NCBI GenBank assembly: GCA_028290305.1
Contig: JAQGKC010000068.1
Location: forward strand, 1-17,091
From: Bradyrhizobium sp.
GTDB lineage: Bacteria; Pseudomonadota; Alphaproteobacteria; Rhizobiales; Xanthobacteraceae
Reading direction: 5' to 3'
DNA: 17,091 nucleotides
In this document: positions 1-7,870 of the stretch, one piece after another
How the letters are laid out: every line of letters starts with the position of its first letter
How positions within the stretch are numbered: position 1 is the stretch's first letter
Notes under the pieces: model-generated
The model's input: only the letters and a program-made list of their open reading frames with translations
What the model was told of the DNA's origin: nothing
The model's database searches: none
Program-made: the position numbers and the translations under genes

Positions 1-863
1 AGATGGAGAAGCACGTCATCGACCGCCGCGTCGCGCAGATGGAGGCCGAAGGCGTCACCTTCCATTACGGCGCCCATGTCGGCGGCAGCACACCAGGCGC
101 GATCGATCCGCGCGAGATGCTGAACGACTATGACGCGCTGGCGCTGACCGGCGGCGCCGAAGCCGCGCGCGACCTGCCGATCCCCGGCCGCGATCTCGCC
201 GGCATTCATTTCGCGATGGATTTCCTGCCGCAGCAAAACCGCCGCGTCTCCAGCGAGCCGCTCGGCAACGCACCCGACATTCTTGCTGGCGGCAAGCATG
301 TGGTGGTGATCGGCGGCGGCGACACCGGTTCGGACTGCATCGGCACCTCGTTCCGGCAAGGCGCGCTCTCGGTGACGCAGCTCGAAATCATGCCGGCGCC
401 CCCCGAGCATGAGAACAAGGGGGTGACCTGGCCGAACTGGCCGCTGAAGATGCGAACCTCGTCGAGCCAGGCCGAAGGCGCACGGCGCGAATTCGCGGTA
501 CTGACGCAGAAATTCTCAGGTGCCGACGGCAAGGTGGCAAAACTGCATTGCATCCAGGTCGACGACAAGTTCAAGCCAATACCGGGCACCGAATTCGATC
601 TCGACGCGCAACTGGTGCTGCTGGCGATGGGCTTCGTGCATCCCGTGCATGAGGGCCTGTTGAAGACGCTCGGCGTCGACCTCGACCAGCGCGGCAACGT
701 TCGCGCCAACACCGCGGACTATCAGACCTCACGGCCCAACGTGTTCTCCGCCGGCGACATGCGCCGCGGGCAGTCGCTCGTGGTGTGGGCGATCCGCGAG
801 GGGCGGCTGTGTGCGCGGGCGATCGATCAGTTCCTGATGGGGACGACGAATTTGCCGAGGTGA
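1..863 (+). CDS. gltD: Glutamate synthase small subunit, C-terminal part (5' truncated by window edge)
   Basis: This is the C-terminal 286 residues of the NADPH-dependent glutamate synthase beta subunit, which passes electrons from NADPH through FAD and Fe-S clusters to the large subunit GltB for making glutamate from glutamine and 2-oxoglutarate in the cytoplasm. The frame is open to the left edge, so the ATG at 3 is internal; the family is about 470-490 residues, so roughly 190 residues (the N-terminal Fe-S domain and first FAD motif) lie outside. Visible residues 103-111 (IGGGDTGSD) form the nucleotide-binding glycine loop, and 249-264 ([16 protein letters not shown]) form the second FAD-contacting motif typical of GltD. 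It stops with TGA. The large subunit gene is probably upstream, outside the window. Identification is by family motifs and is strong; other GltD-like oxidoreductases (e.g. PreT/DPD-type) are less likely because of the GltD-specific SxSxxEGxxR-type segment around 152-162. Confidence 0.93.
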   Translation, partial: MEKHVIDRRVAQMEAEGVTFHYGAHVGGSTPGAIDPREMLNDYDALALTGGAEAARDLPIPGRDLAGIHFAMDFLPQQNRRVSSEPLGNAPDILAGGKHVVVIGGGDTGSDCIGTSFRQGALSVTQLEIMPAPPEHENKGVTWPNWPLKMRTSSSQAEGARREFAVLTQKFSGADGKVAKLHCIQVDDKFKPIPGTEFDLDAQLVLLAMGFVHPVHEGLLKTLGVDLDQRGNVRANTADYQTSRPNVFSAGDMRRGQSLVVWAIREGRLCARAIDQFLMGTTNLPR

Positions 864-865
864 GT

Positions 866-913
866 CCTCCCGTCATGGAGGGTTGACTAGCGTCGAACGC
901 GAACGCGCGTTCG
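866..913. terminator. Hairpins between convergent gltD and beta-barrel gene
   Basis: Just after the gltD stop there are two perfect stems: CCTCC/GGAGG at 866-870 and 877-881, and CGAACGCG/CGCGTTCG at 894-901 and 906-913 with a four-base AACG loop. They sit in the 94-base gap between two genes that converge, where a bidirectional terminator is expected. Neither stem is followed by a clear run of Ts, which is common in GC-rich alphaproteobacteria, so termination is an inference. Confidence 0.35.
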
Positions 914-957
914 TGGGTATGACAGTGAGCCTTGGAGAGGCGCTAACCCGCTTTCTC

Positions 958-2682
958 CTAATTCTGCAACCTCACCCCAAGCATCACCACCGTCGACGCC
1001 GAACTCGATCCGGCGATGTTGGAATCGAGGATGTCTCGCCGCAGCGTGCCCTTGACCCAGAGGTTGCGGGTCATCTTGTAAACCAGGTCGCCTTCGATCG
1101 TGTAGATCTTGTCGGAGCGGCTGTCGCCTTGATAGTCCATCGTGCCGTAGGTGAATTTGCCGATCGCCGAGAGCCAGCGGCGGAAGTCGTGATCGACTTC
1201 GACGGTGTAGAGGTGCGTCAGCACGCCCGAGGTGCCGGGCAGCGTGGTCTCGTCGATCGAGGTGGTGGAAAAGAATTTTGCCGTGGTCAGCGGCGTCGCG
1301 GTCCACGTTAGCGAGGCTGCGGTGAGCAGGCCCTCGAGCCGGTTGAGCCTGGGATCGACATAATCACGCGCGGCGTAGCCGATCGAGATTTCACCGGTCA
1401 ATAGCCGCGTGAATTCAAAGGTAGTGCCGACCTTGGCGTAGCCGCCGCTGGAATCGCGCTGAAAGCCGTTGCGGTCGAACTGCAAATCGTGCACGCGGGT
1501 ATCGCCCTCGACTTCGACGAACGGCTTCAGCGCCGGCGTCACCTCGTAGCTGACGCGACCGAGGCCGCCATACTGGTTGAGGTTGCGGTCGTCGTTGGTC
1601 GACGTGGAACCGTCGGTGAGCGTGGAGTTCTGGTACACGGTGCGGTCGACGGTGCCGCCGACGGCTACATTCAGGCGGTTGAAATTCTGGTCGATGCCGA
1701 ACGTGCCGCCGAGCGTCGTGTAGATCGGAAATCTGGCAAGTCCGGCCTGAACGTTCGGGCTGCCCGGATTGTCGGTGGAAACCAGCAGACGCGCCTGCGC
1801 CAACAGGTGAGTGTCCTCCGTGACGTCGAGACGGCCGTCGACGTGGCCGGTGAAACTCGGCCGGCTGACATCGGTCGGCGCCGACGAGATCGCGCCGTCG
1901 ATGGTCGGCGGAAGGCTGTTGCCATAACCGGTGAACGAGCCCCTGAGATCGGCGACCAGCGCGTGGCGATCCCAGTCGGACACCGCGAGAAACTCCGGCG
2001 CGACGACCCAGAACGGCAAGGCCCTTGGCGTGGCGAGCCGGCCGGGATTGGTGTCGTAGCCGCCGCTCAGTTCGACCGCGGACTTGATCAGAAAACTGCC
2101 GGCGTAATCGCCGACCGCACCGAACGGATCGTCGTCGACCTTCAGGCGCTTGCGCAGCGGCTGGCCGACCACCGTGCCGGCCATCGCGGGCGGCAGCGGC
2201 ACCTTGTTGGCGCTCTCCGACGGCGGGATCGACAGGCGTAGCGGCAATTTCGAATCTGTCGGCACGCGACTGCCGGGACCGGGCGGCAGTTTCGGCTTGG
2301 CTTGTCCGGGATAAAGCTTCGGCTTCTTGCGCGTGCGATTGAGCGAGTCGAAGCCGGAATCAGAGGCGCCGTTGGCGGCGGGAAGGCCATAGGTAGGAAT
2401 CTGGCCGATCCGCGACGGCGCGGGCGTATCCTTGTCGCGAAGCCTGTCGCTGCCGGTCAAATCCCCGGCATCCTCGGTCGGGTCGCTGGTCTTGCGCAGC
2501 AGTGAATTCTGCGGCGGCAGGAAGCCGTCGCGCACCGGACGCATCAAGTCGGCAGTCAGCGTTTGCGCCTGCGCCAACGTCCCGTCGAAGGCGATCAGCG
2601 CAAGACTCAGCGCAAGACATGGCAATAGCGCGCGTAAGGTCATTACGCGCCTGCGGCGGCCCCTGACTGGACCCGACATCAC
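958..2682 (-). CDS. Secreted outer-membrane beta-barrel protein (BBP2-like)
   Basis: A 574-residue exported protein, probably an outer-membrane beta-barrel of the putative porin-2 type often annotated in Bradyrhizobium as 'outer membrane beta-barrel protein'. The substrate is unknown. The N-terminus has arginines followed by a hydrophobic segment (ALLPCLALSLALIAF) and a cleavage-like AQAQ, so it is a signal peptide. Residues about 110-175 are rich in Pro and Lys and low in structure, a probable periplasmic linker. From about 195 to the end the sequence alternates polar and aromatic residues with many Gly, Thr and Asn, as in amphipathic strands, with repeated short 'VGGTVDR', 'EVEGDTR' type strands. 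The C-terminus ends in LGVRLQN, not in the usual aromatic residue. Start choice: GTG at 2682 and ATG at 2679 follow a GGAG about 10-13 bases upstream; ATG at 2643 (MTLRALL) gives a more conventional signal peptide but lacks a good ribosome site. It diverges from kdsD. Confidence 0.75.
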   Translation of the reverse strand: MMSGPVRGRRRRVMTLRALLPCLALSLALIAFDGTLAQAQTLTADLMRPVRDGFLPPQNSLLRKTSDPTEDAGDLTGSDRLRDKDTPAPSRIGQIPTYGLPAANGASDSGFDSLNRTRKKPKLYPGQAKPKLPPGPGSRVPTDSKLPLRLSIPPSESANKVPLPPAMAGTVVGQPLRKRLKVDDDPFGAVGDYAGSFLIKSAVELSGGYDTNPGRLATPRALPFWVVAPEFLAVSDWDRHALVADLRGSFTGYGNSLPPTIDGAISSAPTDVSRPSFTGHVDGRLDVTEDTHLLAQARLLVSTDNPGSPNVQAGLARFPIYTTLGGTFGIDQNFNRLNVAVGGTVDRTVYQNSTLTDGSTSTNDDRNLNQYGGLGRVSYEVTPALKPFVEVEGDTRVHDLQFDRNGFQRDSSGGYAKVGTTFEFTRLLTGEISIGYAARDYVDPRLNRLEGLLTAASLTWTATPLTTAKFFSTTSIDETTLPGTSGVLTHLYTVEVDHDFRRWLSAIGKFTYGTMDYQGDSRSDKIYTIEGDLVYKMTRNLWVKGTLRRDILDSNIAGSSSASTVVMLGVRLQN

Positions 2683-2904
2683 GATGAAAATACTCCAACG
2701 AATTCATACGCTTGCCGACCGAGCTCCACGCGCGCGAGTACGCCAGCGGAAAACGTCGTTAATGGAGTTAAAACAATTATGGTTAATGAGCCGTTGAGAA
2801 CCGGTCGGCGCGTCGCATCGCGGATTTGGTCGTGCTAAAGAGAAGGCCACGCTAAGCAAAGGCTTCGGACGGAAGCCGATGCCCCCATTTCCCTGGAATC
2901 AGAC
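2683..2904. promoter_or_regulatory. Divergent intergenic region of barrel gene and kdsD
   Basis: These 222 bases must hold promoters for both genes. The clearest element is AT-rich: GTTAATG occurs twice as a direct repeat (2758-2764 and 2782-2788), with a third TTAA at 2768-2771 between them. The TTAA spacings are 5 and 11 bases, not the 7 of the classic CtrA site, so assignment to CtrA is only a possibility. A perfect hairpin GGCTTC/GAAGCC (2861-2866, 2872-2877, five-base loop) lies 28 bases before the kdsD start and would be in its leader RNA. No clean -35/-10 pair was recognised. Confidence 0.4.
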
Positions 2905-3918
2905 ATGGCCAAGCCGAAACCGCTGATGGCAAAATCATCCGGTACCGACCACGCGAACGCTGCCGTTCAATCGGCATTGCGCACGCTCGACGCCGAGGGC
3001 AGCGGCATCGCCGCGATTGCCGCAGCACTGCAATCCGATCTCGGCGCAGCCTTTGCCGCCGCGGCCGATCTCATTCGCAACGCCAAAGGCCGGTTGATCG
3101 TCACCGGGCTCGGCAAGTCCGGCCACATCGGCCGCAAGATCGCAGCGACCTTCGCCTCCACCGGCACCCCCGCCTTTTTCGTGCACGCCGCCGAAGCCAG
3201 CCACGGCGACCTCGGCATGATCACCGCCGACGACGTCATCATGGCGCTGTCGTGGTCGGGCGAGCAGGCGGAGATGAAGAACCTCATCACCTATGCCAAG
3301 CGCTTCCGCATCGCGCTGATCGCGATGACGGCAGAGCGCGAGTCCACCCTGAGCAAGGCCGCCGATGTCGCGCTGACGCTGCCGAAGGCCCGCGAGGCCT
3401 GTCCGCATAACCTTGCGCCGACCACCTCCTCGCTGATGCTGCTGGCATTGGGCGACGCGCTGGCGATCGCGCTGCTGGAGGGCCGCGGCTTTACGTCGGT
3501 CGATTTCAGCGTGCTGCATCCCGGCGGCAAGCTCGGCGCCATGCTGAAATACACCCGCGACCTGATGCACGCCGGCGACACGGTGCCGCTCAAGCCGACG
3601 GGCACCCGAATGTCCGACGCGCTGGTCGAGATGTCATCGAAGGGGTTTGGTTGCGTCGGCATCGTCGATGCGCGCGGGCAGATCGTCGGCATCGTCACCG
3701 ATGGCGATTTGCGACGCCACATGCGGCCCGACCTGATGACCGCGCTGGTTGATGACGTCATGACGAAAAATCCGAAGACAATCGGCCGCGACCTGCTCGC
3801 CAGCGAAGCGCTTGAAATTCTCAATTCATCGAAGATCACCGCGCTGATCGTGACCGACGCCAGGAAGCCGGTCGGCATCGTGCACCTGCACGATATTCTT
3901 CGCGCCGGCGTGGCATAA
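2905..3918 (+). CDS. kdsD: D-arabinose-5-phosphate isomerase, KpsF/GutQ family (SIS + two CBS domains)
   Basis: This enzyme converts ribulose 5-phosphate to arabinose 5-phosphate, the first step towards Kdo, the inner-core sugar of lipopolysaccharide. It is 337 residues, close to the family's usual 320-340. The SIS (sugar isomerase) domain spans about 45-215 with the phosphate-binding GLGKSG at 68-73; residues K71, E123, E164 and H205 line up at a constant +12 offset with the four catalytic-site residues known in E. coli KdsD (K59, E111, E152, H193). Two CBS domains follow at about 222-275 and 285-337. The start ATG has only a weak upstream GGAA; ATG at 2926 (MAKSSG) is an alternative. Downstream is a half copy of a dispersed repeat, then the convergent nfeD gene. 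KpsF and GutQ are close paralogues that cannot be separated from KdsD by sequence alone, but the housekeeping role fits a chromosomal single gene. Confidence 0.93.
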   Translation: MAKPKPLMAKSSGTDHANAAVQSALRTLDAEGSGIAAIAAALQSDLGAAFAAAADLIRNAKGRLIVTGLGKSGHIGRKIAATFASTGTPAFFVHAAEASHGDLGMITADDVIMALSWSGEQAEMKNLITYAKRFRIALIAMTAERESTLSKAADVALTLPKAREACPHNLAPTTSSLMLLALGDALAIALLEGRGFTSVDFSVLHPGGKLGAMLKYTRDLMHAGDTVPLKPTGTRMSDALVEMSSKGFGCVGIVDARGQIVGIVTDGDLRRHMRPDLMTALVDDVMTKNPKTIGRDLLASEALEILNSSKITALIVTDARKPVGIVHLHDILRAGVA

Positions 3919-3951
3919 GCGGGACGACTTTTCACCGTCGCCCAAAGGAAA

Positions 3952-3989
3952 ACTGGATTGCTTCGTCGCTGCGCTCCTCGCAATGACGG
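3952..3989 (+). repeat. Half copy of dispersed inverted-repeat element
   Basis: This 38-base segment after kdsD begins CTGGATTGCTTCGTCGCT and ends CTCGCAATGACGG. It matches the right arm of the complete element at 7279-7315 with only a few differences (GCGC in place of TCAC in the middle). The left arm is missing here. The family is common between genes in Bradyrhizobium and relatives, from memory. Confidence 0.75.
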
Positions 3990-4001
3990 TTAACGCGCGC
4001 T

Positions 4002-4448
4002 TCAGGCGGCGGCCACCGTCAGGCTTGCGCCATCAGCCTGCACGATTTTGACACGGCTGCCAGCGGGCGTGTCCGGACCGGCGACACGCCAGATCGTATC
4101 GTCGATCCGCACGGTGCCTGACCCGTCGATGATCGGCTTTTCCAGCGTGAACACCCGGCCGACCAGCGCATCGGCGCGCTTGTTGAGAAACGGATTGCTT
4201 TGGCTGACGGCGGTATTGTTGCGTGCGACGCGCCGCCACAACGGCACTGCGGCGGCGGCGAAAACCGCGAACATCAGGATCTGCGATTGCCAGGACGGAT
4301 GGATCGCGAACGACAGCAGCCCGACCAACAACGCCGCAAGCCCGAGCCAGAACAGGAAAACCCCCGGCGCAATCAGCTCCAGCGCCATCAGGATGATGCC
4401 GAAGATCAGCCAGTTCCAGGTGCCAAGGGTGGAAAACATCTCGGTCAT
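4002..4448 (-). CDS. NfeD-family membrane protein
   Basis: A 148-residue protein of the NfeD type that works with an SPFH/stomatin partner encoded next door. Two to three hydrophobic segments (about 12-30, 32-48, 56-71) place it in the inner membrane. A soluble C-terminal OB-fold follows at about 93-146, recognisable by ALVGRVF, the SGTVRIDDTIWRV strand pair and GSRVKIVQADG. This is the short NfeD form lacking the protease domain, like YbbJ of E. coli. It lies 24 bases after qmcA on the same strand, the standard partner order, and is almost certainly co-transcribed with it. The OB-fold is thought to act as an assembly or interaction module for the SPFH ring; its exact role is unsettled. It converges with kdsD. 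Confidence 0.88.
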   Translation of the reverse strand: MTEMFSTLGTWNWLIFGIILMALELIAPGVFLFWLGLAALLVGLLSFAIHPSWQSQILMFAVFAAAAVPLWRRVARNNTAVSQSNPFLNKRADALVGRVFTLEKPIIDGSGTVRIDDTIWRVAGPDTPAGSRVKIVQADGASLTVAAA

Positions 4449-4472
4449 CGTGCGACCCTTTCCGGATATGCT

Positions 4473-5462
4473 CTAGCCCGGCGGAGGCACCGGCGGAACC
4501 GTACTTGGCACCGATGGACGGCGCGCCGCAGCTTGCGCGGAGGCCGCGCTTTCGCCGAACGTCGCCTTGGCGATCTCGCCGATGCCGGCCAGCGATCCGA
4601 GAATGCTCATGGCTTCGATCGGCAGCATGATGATCTTCTGGTTCGGCGAATCCGCCAATTGCCCGAATGCCTTGATATATTTGTCGGCGATAAAATAATT
4701 CAGCGCCGCGACGTCGCCCTTGGCGATGGCTTCGCTGACCATCTGCGTCGCCTTGGCTTCCGCCTCGGCAGAGCGTTCGCGCGCTTCGGCGTCACGGAAC
4801 GCGGCTTCGCGGCGGCCTTCGGCCTGCAGGATCTGGCCTTGTTTGGCACCTTCGGCCCGCAGGATCTCCGATTGCCGCTGGCCTTCCGCCTGCAGAATAT
4901 CGGCGCGCTTGACGCGCTCGGCCTTCATCTGGCGCCCCATCGCCTCGACGAGATCGGCGGGCGGCACGATATCCTTGATCTCGATGCGGTTGACCTTGAG
5001 TCCCCACGGCGACACCGCGGCATCGACCACGCGCAGCAATCGCTCGTTGATTTCATCGCGATGCGACAGCACCTGGTCGAGGTCCATGGCGCCCATCACC
5101 GAGCGGATATTGGTCATCGTCAGCACGATGATCGCCTGGTTGAGATTGGACACCTCGTAGCTCGCTTTGGCGGCATCGAACACCTGGAAGAACGCCACGC
5201 CGTCCACGGTCACGGTGGCGTTGTCCTTGGTGATCACCTCCTGCTCGGGAATATTGATCACCTGCTCCATCATGTTCATCTTGCGGCCGACACGGTCGAA
5301 ATATGGGATGATGATGTTCAGCCCCGGCGCCAGCGTGCGGGTGTATTTGCCGAACCGCTCGATGGTCCAGTCGTAGCCCTGCGGCACCGTCTTGACGCCG
5401 GCAAACAGCGTAAAAATAACCAATAACACCAGCGCAATCGCAAAAATATCGAAACCAGTCAT
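4473..5462 (-). CDS. qmcA: SPFH/Band-7 (stomatin-like) membrane protein QmcA
   Basis: A 329-residue orthologue of E. coli QmcA (YbbK), a membrane scaffold of the stomatin/prohibitin/flotillin/HflKC superfamily that builds large rings and influences membrane quality control. A single N-terminal membrane segment is at about 6-23. The Band-7 domain runs from about 25 to 200 ([60 protein letters not shown]). A helical region follows with three 11-residue repeats starting at I189, I200 and I211 (IL-x-AEG pattern), then [13 protein letters not shown], which fits a right-handed coiled coil forming the cage wall. The tail is rich in Ala and Pro. The ribosome site GGAGGA sits a few bases before the ATG. 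It is first in an operon with nfeD; hemH lies 178 bases upstream on the same strand but probably forms a separate unit. Confidence 0.93.
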   Translation of the reverse strand: MTGFDIFAIALVLLVIFTLFAGVKTVPQGYDWTIERFGKYTRTLAPGLNIIIPYFDRVGRKMNMMEQVINIPEQEVITKDNATVTVDGVAFFQVFDAAKASYEVSNLNQAIIVLTMTNIRSVMGAMDLDQVLSHRDEINERLLRVVDAAVSPWGLKVNRIEIKDIVPPADLVEAMGRQMKAERVKRADILQAEGQRQSEILRAEGAKQGQILQAEGRREAAFRDAEARERSAEAEAKATQMVSEAIAKGDVAALNYFIADKYIKAFGQLADSPNQKIIMLPIEAMSILGSLAGIGEIAKATFGESAASAQAAARRPSVPSTVPPVPPPG

Positions 5463-5640
5463 AAATCCTCCAAGGCGGGTTTAAAAGTCTTTCCCGCACG
5501 CAGTCTTATGCAGTTTTGTTTTGTCGGTATGACTGCCACGCCGGTTCGGTCGGCTTTTCCAGTCATAGGTAGGGTGCAGTTTGCGGGCCGCCAGACGTAT
5601 GTAAGCGGACGCCGACGAACGTGGCTAATATCACTTAACT

Positions 5641-6678
5641 TTAAATCCAACCCTGAAGCTCGCGGAGTACCAGTTGGCGGATGACGTCCATGCCGGCGTC
5701 GCTGTCGTTCAGGCAGGGGATCGCGGCAAATTGCTCACCGCCATTGTGCTTGAATATTTCCGAGTTTTCCTGCGCGATTTCTTCCAGCGTTTCCAGGCAA
5801 TCGGCGGAGAAGCCGGGCGTCACGATGGCGATGCGGCGCACGCCGTCTTTCGCGAGCTGCGTGACGGTCTTGTCGGTGTAAGGCTGCAGCCACTGGTCGA
5901 AGCCGAAGCGCGACTGGAATGTGAGGATCAGCTTCGAGGTGTCGAGGCCCATGCGCTTGCGCAGCGCGTCCGTCGTCGCAATGCATTGCGACTGATAGGG
6001 GTCACCCTTGTCGATGTATTTTTGCGGCATGCCGTGGAACGAGGCCACGATGAGCTCCGGCTGAAACGGCAAGCTCGCAAGATGCGCGTTGATGGAGACC
6101 GCCAGCGCCTCGATATAATCCGGATCGTCATAATAGGGTGGCGTCACCCGCAAGGTGGGTTGCACGCGCATTTCGCTGAACACGCGGAACACTTCGTCGC
6201 ACACCGTGGCGGAGGTCGCAGCCGAATATTGCGGATAGAGCGGCACCACCAGCAGGCGGTCGCAGCCTTGCGCGGTCAAGGCATCGATGCGCGAGCGGAT
6301 CGACGGATTGCCGTAGCGCATCGCCCAGTCGACCACGATATGGTCATGGTCCGATATCGCCGCGGCAAGCTTGTCGGACTGCGCGCGCGTGATGGTTTTC
6401 AGCGGAGATTCGTTTTTCTCGTTGTTCCAGATTTTCTGGTAGTCGCGCGCCTTGCGCGCCGGGCGGGTGCGCAGGATGACGCCATTCAGAGCCAGCTTCC
6501 ATAGCAGCCCCTGATTTTCGATCACCCGCGGATCGGACAGGAACTCCCTGAGATAGGCACGCACGCCCTTCGTATCCGCGCTGTCGGGGGTGCCGAGATT
6601 GACCAGCAGGACGCCGACGCGCTCTGGCCCGACGCCGGCGATAGCCTTTGCTGTTTCGGTGGGAACGACCGCTGTCAT
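5641..6678 (-). CDS. hemH: Ferrochelatase
   Basis: HemH inserts Fe2+ into protoporphyrin IX, the last step of haem b synthesis, at the inner face of the cytoplasmic membrane. The 345 residues match the usual length. The N-terminus carries VGVLLVNLGTPDS (21-33). The catalytic histidine is H215 in ASFHGMP, followed by KGDPYQSQC, and the conserved glutamate is E296 in SADCLETLEEI, equivalent to human H263 and E343. LTFQSRFG at 252-259 is another family signature. The start ATG has no strong ribosome site. The gap to the divergent MAPEG gene is short and holds an inverted repeat. The minus strand has a TTGACA at 6716-6711 that could be a -35, but its -10 is poor. Confidence 0.95.
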   Translation of the reverse strand: MTAVVPTETAKAIAGVGPERVGVLLVNLGTPDSADTKGVRAYLREFLSDPRVIENQGLLWKLALNGVILRTRPARKARDYQKIWNNEKNESPLKTITRAQSDKLAAAISDHDHIVVDWAMRYGNPSIRSRIDALTAQGCDRLLVVPLYPQYSAATSATVCDEVFRVFSEMRVQPTLRVTPPYYDDPDYIEALAVSINAHLASLPFQPELIVASFHGMPQKYIDKGDPYQSQCIATTDALRKRMGLDTSKLILTFQSRFGFDQWLQPYTDKTVTQLAKDGVRRIAIVTPGFSADCLETLEEIAQENSEIFKHNGGEQFAAIPCLNDSDAGMDVIRQLVLRELQGWI

Positions 6679-6728
6679 GATATCAAGGGCTTCGCGCGTT
6701 GAACCATCCTTGTCAAGATAATGACAGC
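6671..6728. repeat. Inverted repeat over the hemH start and divergent promoter region
   Basis: GCTGTCAT at 6671-6678 and ATGACAGC at 6721-6728 are perfect 8-base inverted copies. Inside them CAAGG (6684-6688) and CCTTG (6708-6712) are also complementary. The left arm contains the hemH start codon. It could be an operator shared by the divergent genes or, if hemH transcription starts far enough upstream, an RNA stem hiding the start. The sequence does not resemble an Irr (ICE) box that I recognise. Confidence 0.4.
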
Positions 6729-6767
6729 TTAGATAGGGTCGCAGATTGCCGCGCGACGGGAGGAACC

Positions 6768-7166
6768 ATGACGGTCGCCGAATGGTGCGTTTTCGGAACG
6801 CTGATGCTTTATTTGCTGACGATCGCGCCGGTCAAGTGGATCGGGTTTCGCCGCTTCGACAACACCAAACCGCGTGACCCCGCGTTCTACGAGGACCCCA
6901 TTGCCGCCCGTGCGCTGGGCGCGCATCTCAACGGGATCGAGGCGTTTCCGTTCTTCGCCACCGCTGTGTTGCTGGCGGAATTTCGAGCCGGCCCGCAACG
7001 TCTGATCAATGAATTGGCGGTGCTGTTCCTGATCGTGCGGATTGCCTATGTCTTCACCTATCTCGGCAATCGGCCCACGCTTCGGTCGATCCTGTGGAGC
7101 ATCGGCTTTGCGATCAATATCGCGATATTCTTCATGCCGGCGATCCGGGATTATCTGGCGATTTAG
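6768..7166 (+). CDS. MAPEG-family membrane protein
   Basis: A 132-residue integral membrane protein with four hydrophobic segments (about 4-22, 58-74, 83-101, 108-126) and the MAPEG-like pattern RALGAHLNGIEAFPFFATAVLLAE around 48-71, where R, N and E are typical of the family. MAPEG proteins include glutathione-dependent enzymes and many uncharacterised bacterial members; the bacterial ones of this length are mostly of unknown substrate. The ATG at 6768 was chosen because GGGAGG lies four bases before it; the longer open frame starting at 6699 lacks such a site. It diverges from hemH by 89 bases. A dispersed repeat follows directly after the stop codon. Confidence 0.85.
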   Translation: MTVAEWCVFGTLMLYLLTIAPVKWIGFRRFDNTKPRDPAFYEDPIAARALGAHLNGIEAFPFFATAVLLAEFRAGPQRLINELAVLFLIVRIAYVFTYLGNRPTLRSILWSIGFAINIAIFFMPAIRDYLAI

Positions 7167-7197
7167 GGCAGCTAGCTAGGAATAGGGGATTTGAGAT

Positions 7198-7315
7198 CGT
7201 CATTGCGAGCCAACGGGTCGCGCGAACGCGCGCCCGATGACAGGCTCCGCGAAGCAATCCAGAGCAACAAGGTAAAGACTGGATTGCTTCGTCGCTTCAC
7301 TCCTCGCAATGACGG
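7198..7315. repeat. Complete dispersed inverted-repeat element
   Basis: The ends CGTCATTGCGAG (7198-7209) and CTCGCAATGACG (7303-7314) are perfect inverted copies, and so are GAAGCAATCCAG (7251-7262) and CTGGATTGCTTC (7279-7290). The right half recurs at 3952-3989. The element therefore can form a long cruciform or, if transcribed, a stem that may end the MAPEG transcript. From memory it belongs to an intergenic repeat family abundant in Bradyrhizobium and Rhodopseudomonas. Confidence 0.8.
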
Positions 7316-7369
7316 CAAGCACACGTCCGCATTCTCGCGACACCATCGCCCGAGTTATGCCTAAACCTT

Positions 7370-7870
7370 GCCCGGAAAATCAGAGGGCGCAGGGAACGCC
7401 GGGTGCCCGTTGCACCCGCAGCCTCGCGTGCAAAGTGTAGAAAGCACACGAGTTAGTCACCACAGGCGAACCGGAAACACCCGGCATTCCCTGCGCAATG
7501 GTTTTAACGGCTTATTTCGTGCTCTCCCCGGCGACGAATTCCTCTTGTCACCGTCGTCGGCGGATGAAGGCTCATCGAAAGCCCGGTTGGGCTCGTGAAC
7601 CTCCGCCAACTTGACACCAGCAACGGGTGCCAGGACCACACGGCTTTGCCGTCCGCAACTAACGTCGTTCGTCCGCGCGCCGTTGACCGCTCACAGGCCC
7701 CTCCAATAGGTAGCCCGCCCTGCCATCCCGTCACGCGCCCGACGCAGCCCGCGTCCACCGCATCCCGCCCCGCGTCCGTGACGATCGCGATACGCCCCTC
7801 TGTGGGGCGGGACGGCGGGGGATATAGAGGTGATTTGGGTCAAGCGGGAACGGGAAAATTTTTGAAAATG
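7370..7870. repeat. Long structured intergenic element, recalled as dispersed in Bradyrhizobium
   Basis: This stretch fills most of the 871 bases without a gene after the MAPEG gene. Its conceptual plus-strand translations (SEGAGNAGCPLHPQPRVQ, then ASTASRPASVTIAIRPSVG) resemble spurious 'hypothetical proteins' I remember from many Bradyrhizobium genomes, which suggests a repeated non-coding element and not a gene. It contains strong stems: a 19-base pair of arms at 7387-7405 and 7478-7496 with one mismatch; inside it GGGTGC/GCACCC (7401-7406, 7412-7417) and a 9-base pair at 7423-7431/7444-7452 with one mismatch; further right TCCCGCCCC (7763-7771) with GGGGCGGGA (7804-7812), competing with CGCCCC/GGGGCG (7793-7798, 7804-7809). 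No ribosome site or codon bias supports the open frames here. Only one copy is in the window, so the dispersal is recollection. Confidence 0.6.

Noticed and set aside
883..1311. Open frame on the plus strand opposite the barrel gene
   Set aside because: It is a shadow of the minus-strand barrel gene; the composition is Arg/Val/Asp-rich as expected for the complementary strand of GC-rich coding DNA, and no domain is seen.
4200..5426. 408-residue open frame opposite qmcA and nfeD
   Set aside because: The opposite strand holds two clear families with motifs and ribosome sites; this long frame is rich in His, Arg and Asp, a typical antisense artefact.
5459..5650. 63-residue frame between hemH and qmcA
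   Set aside because: It overlaps both genes slightly, has no ribosome site and no recognisable domain.
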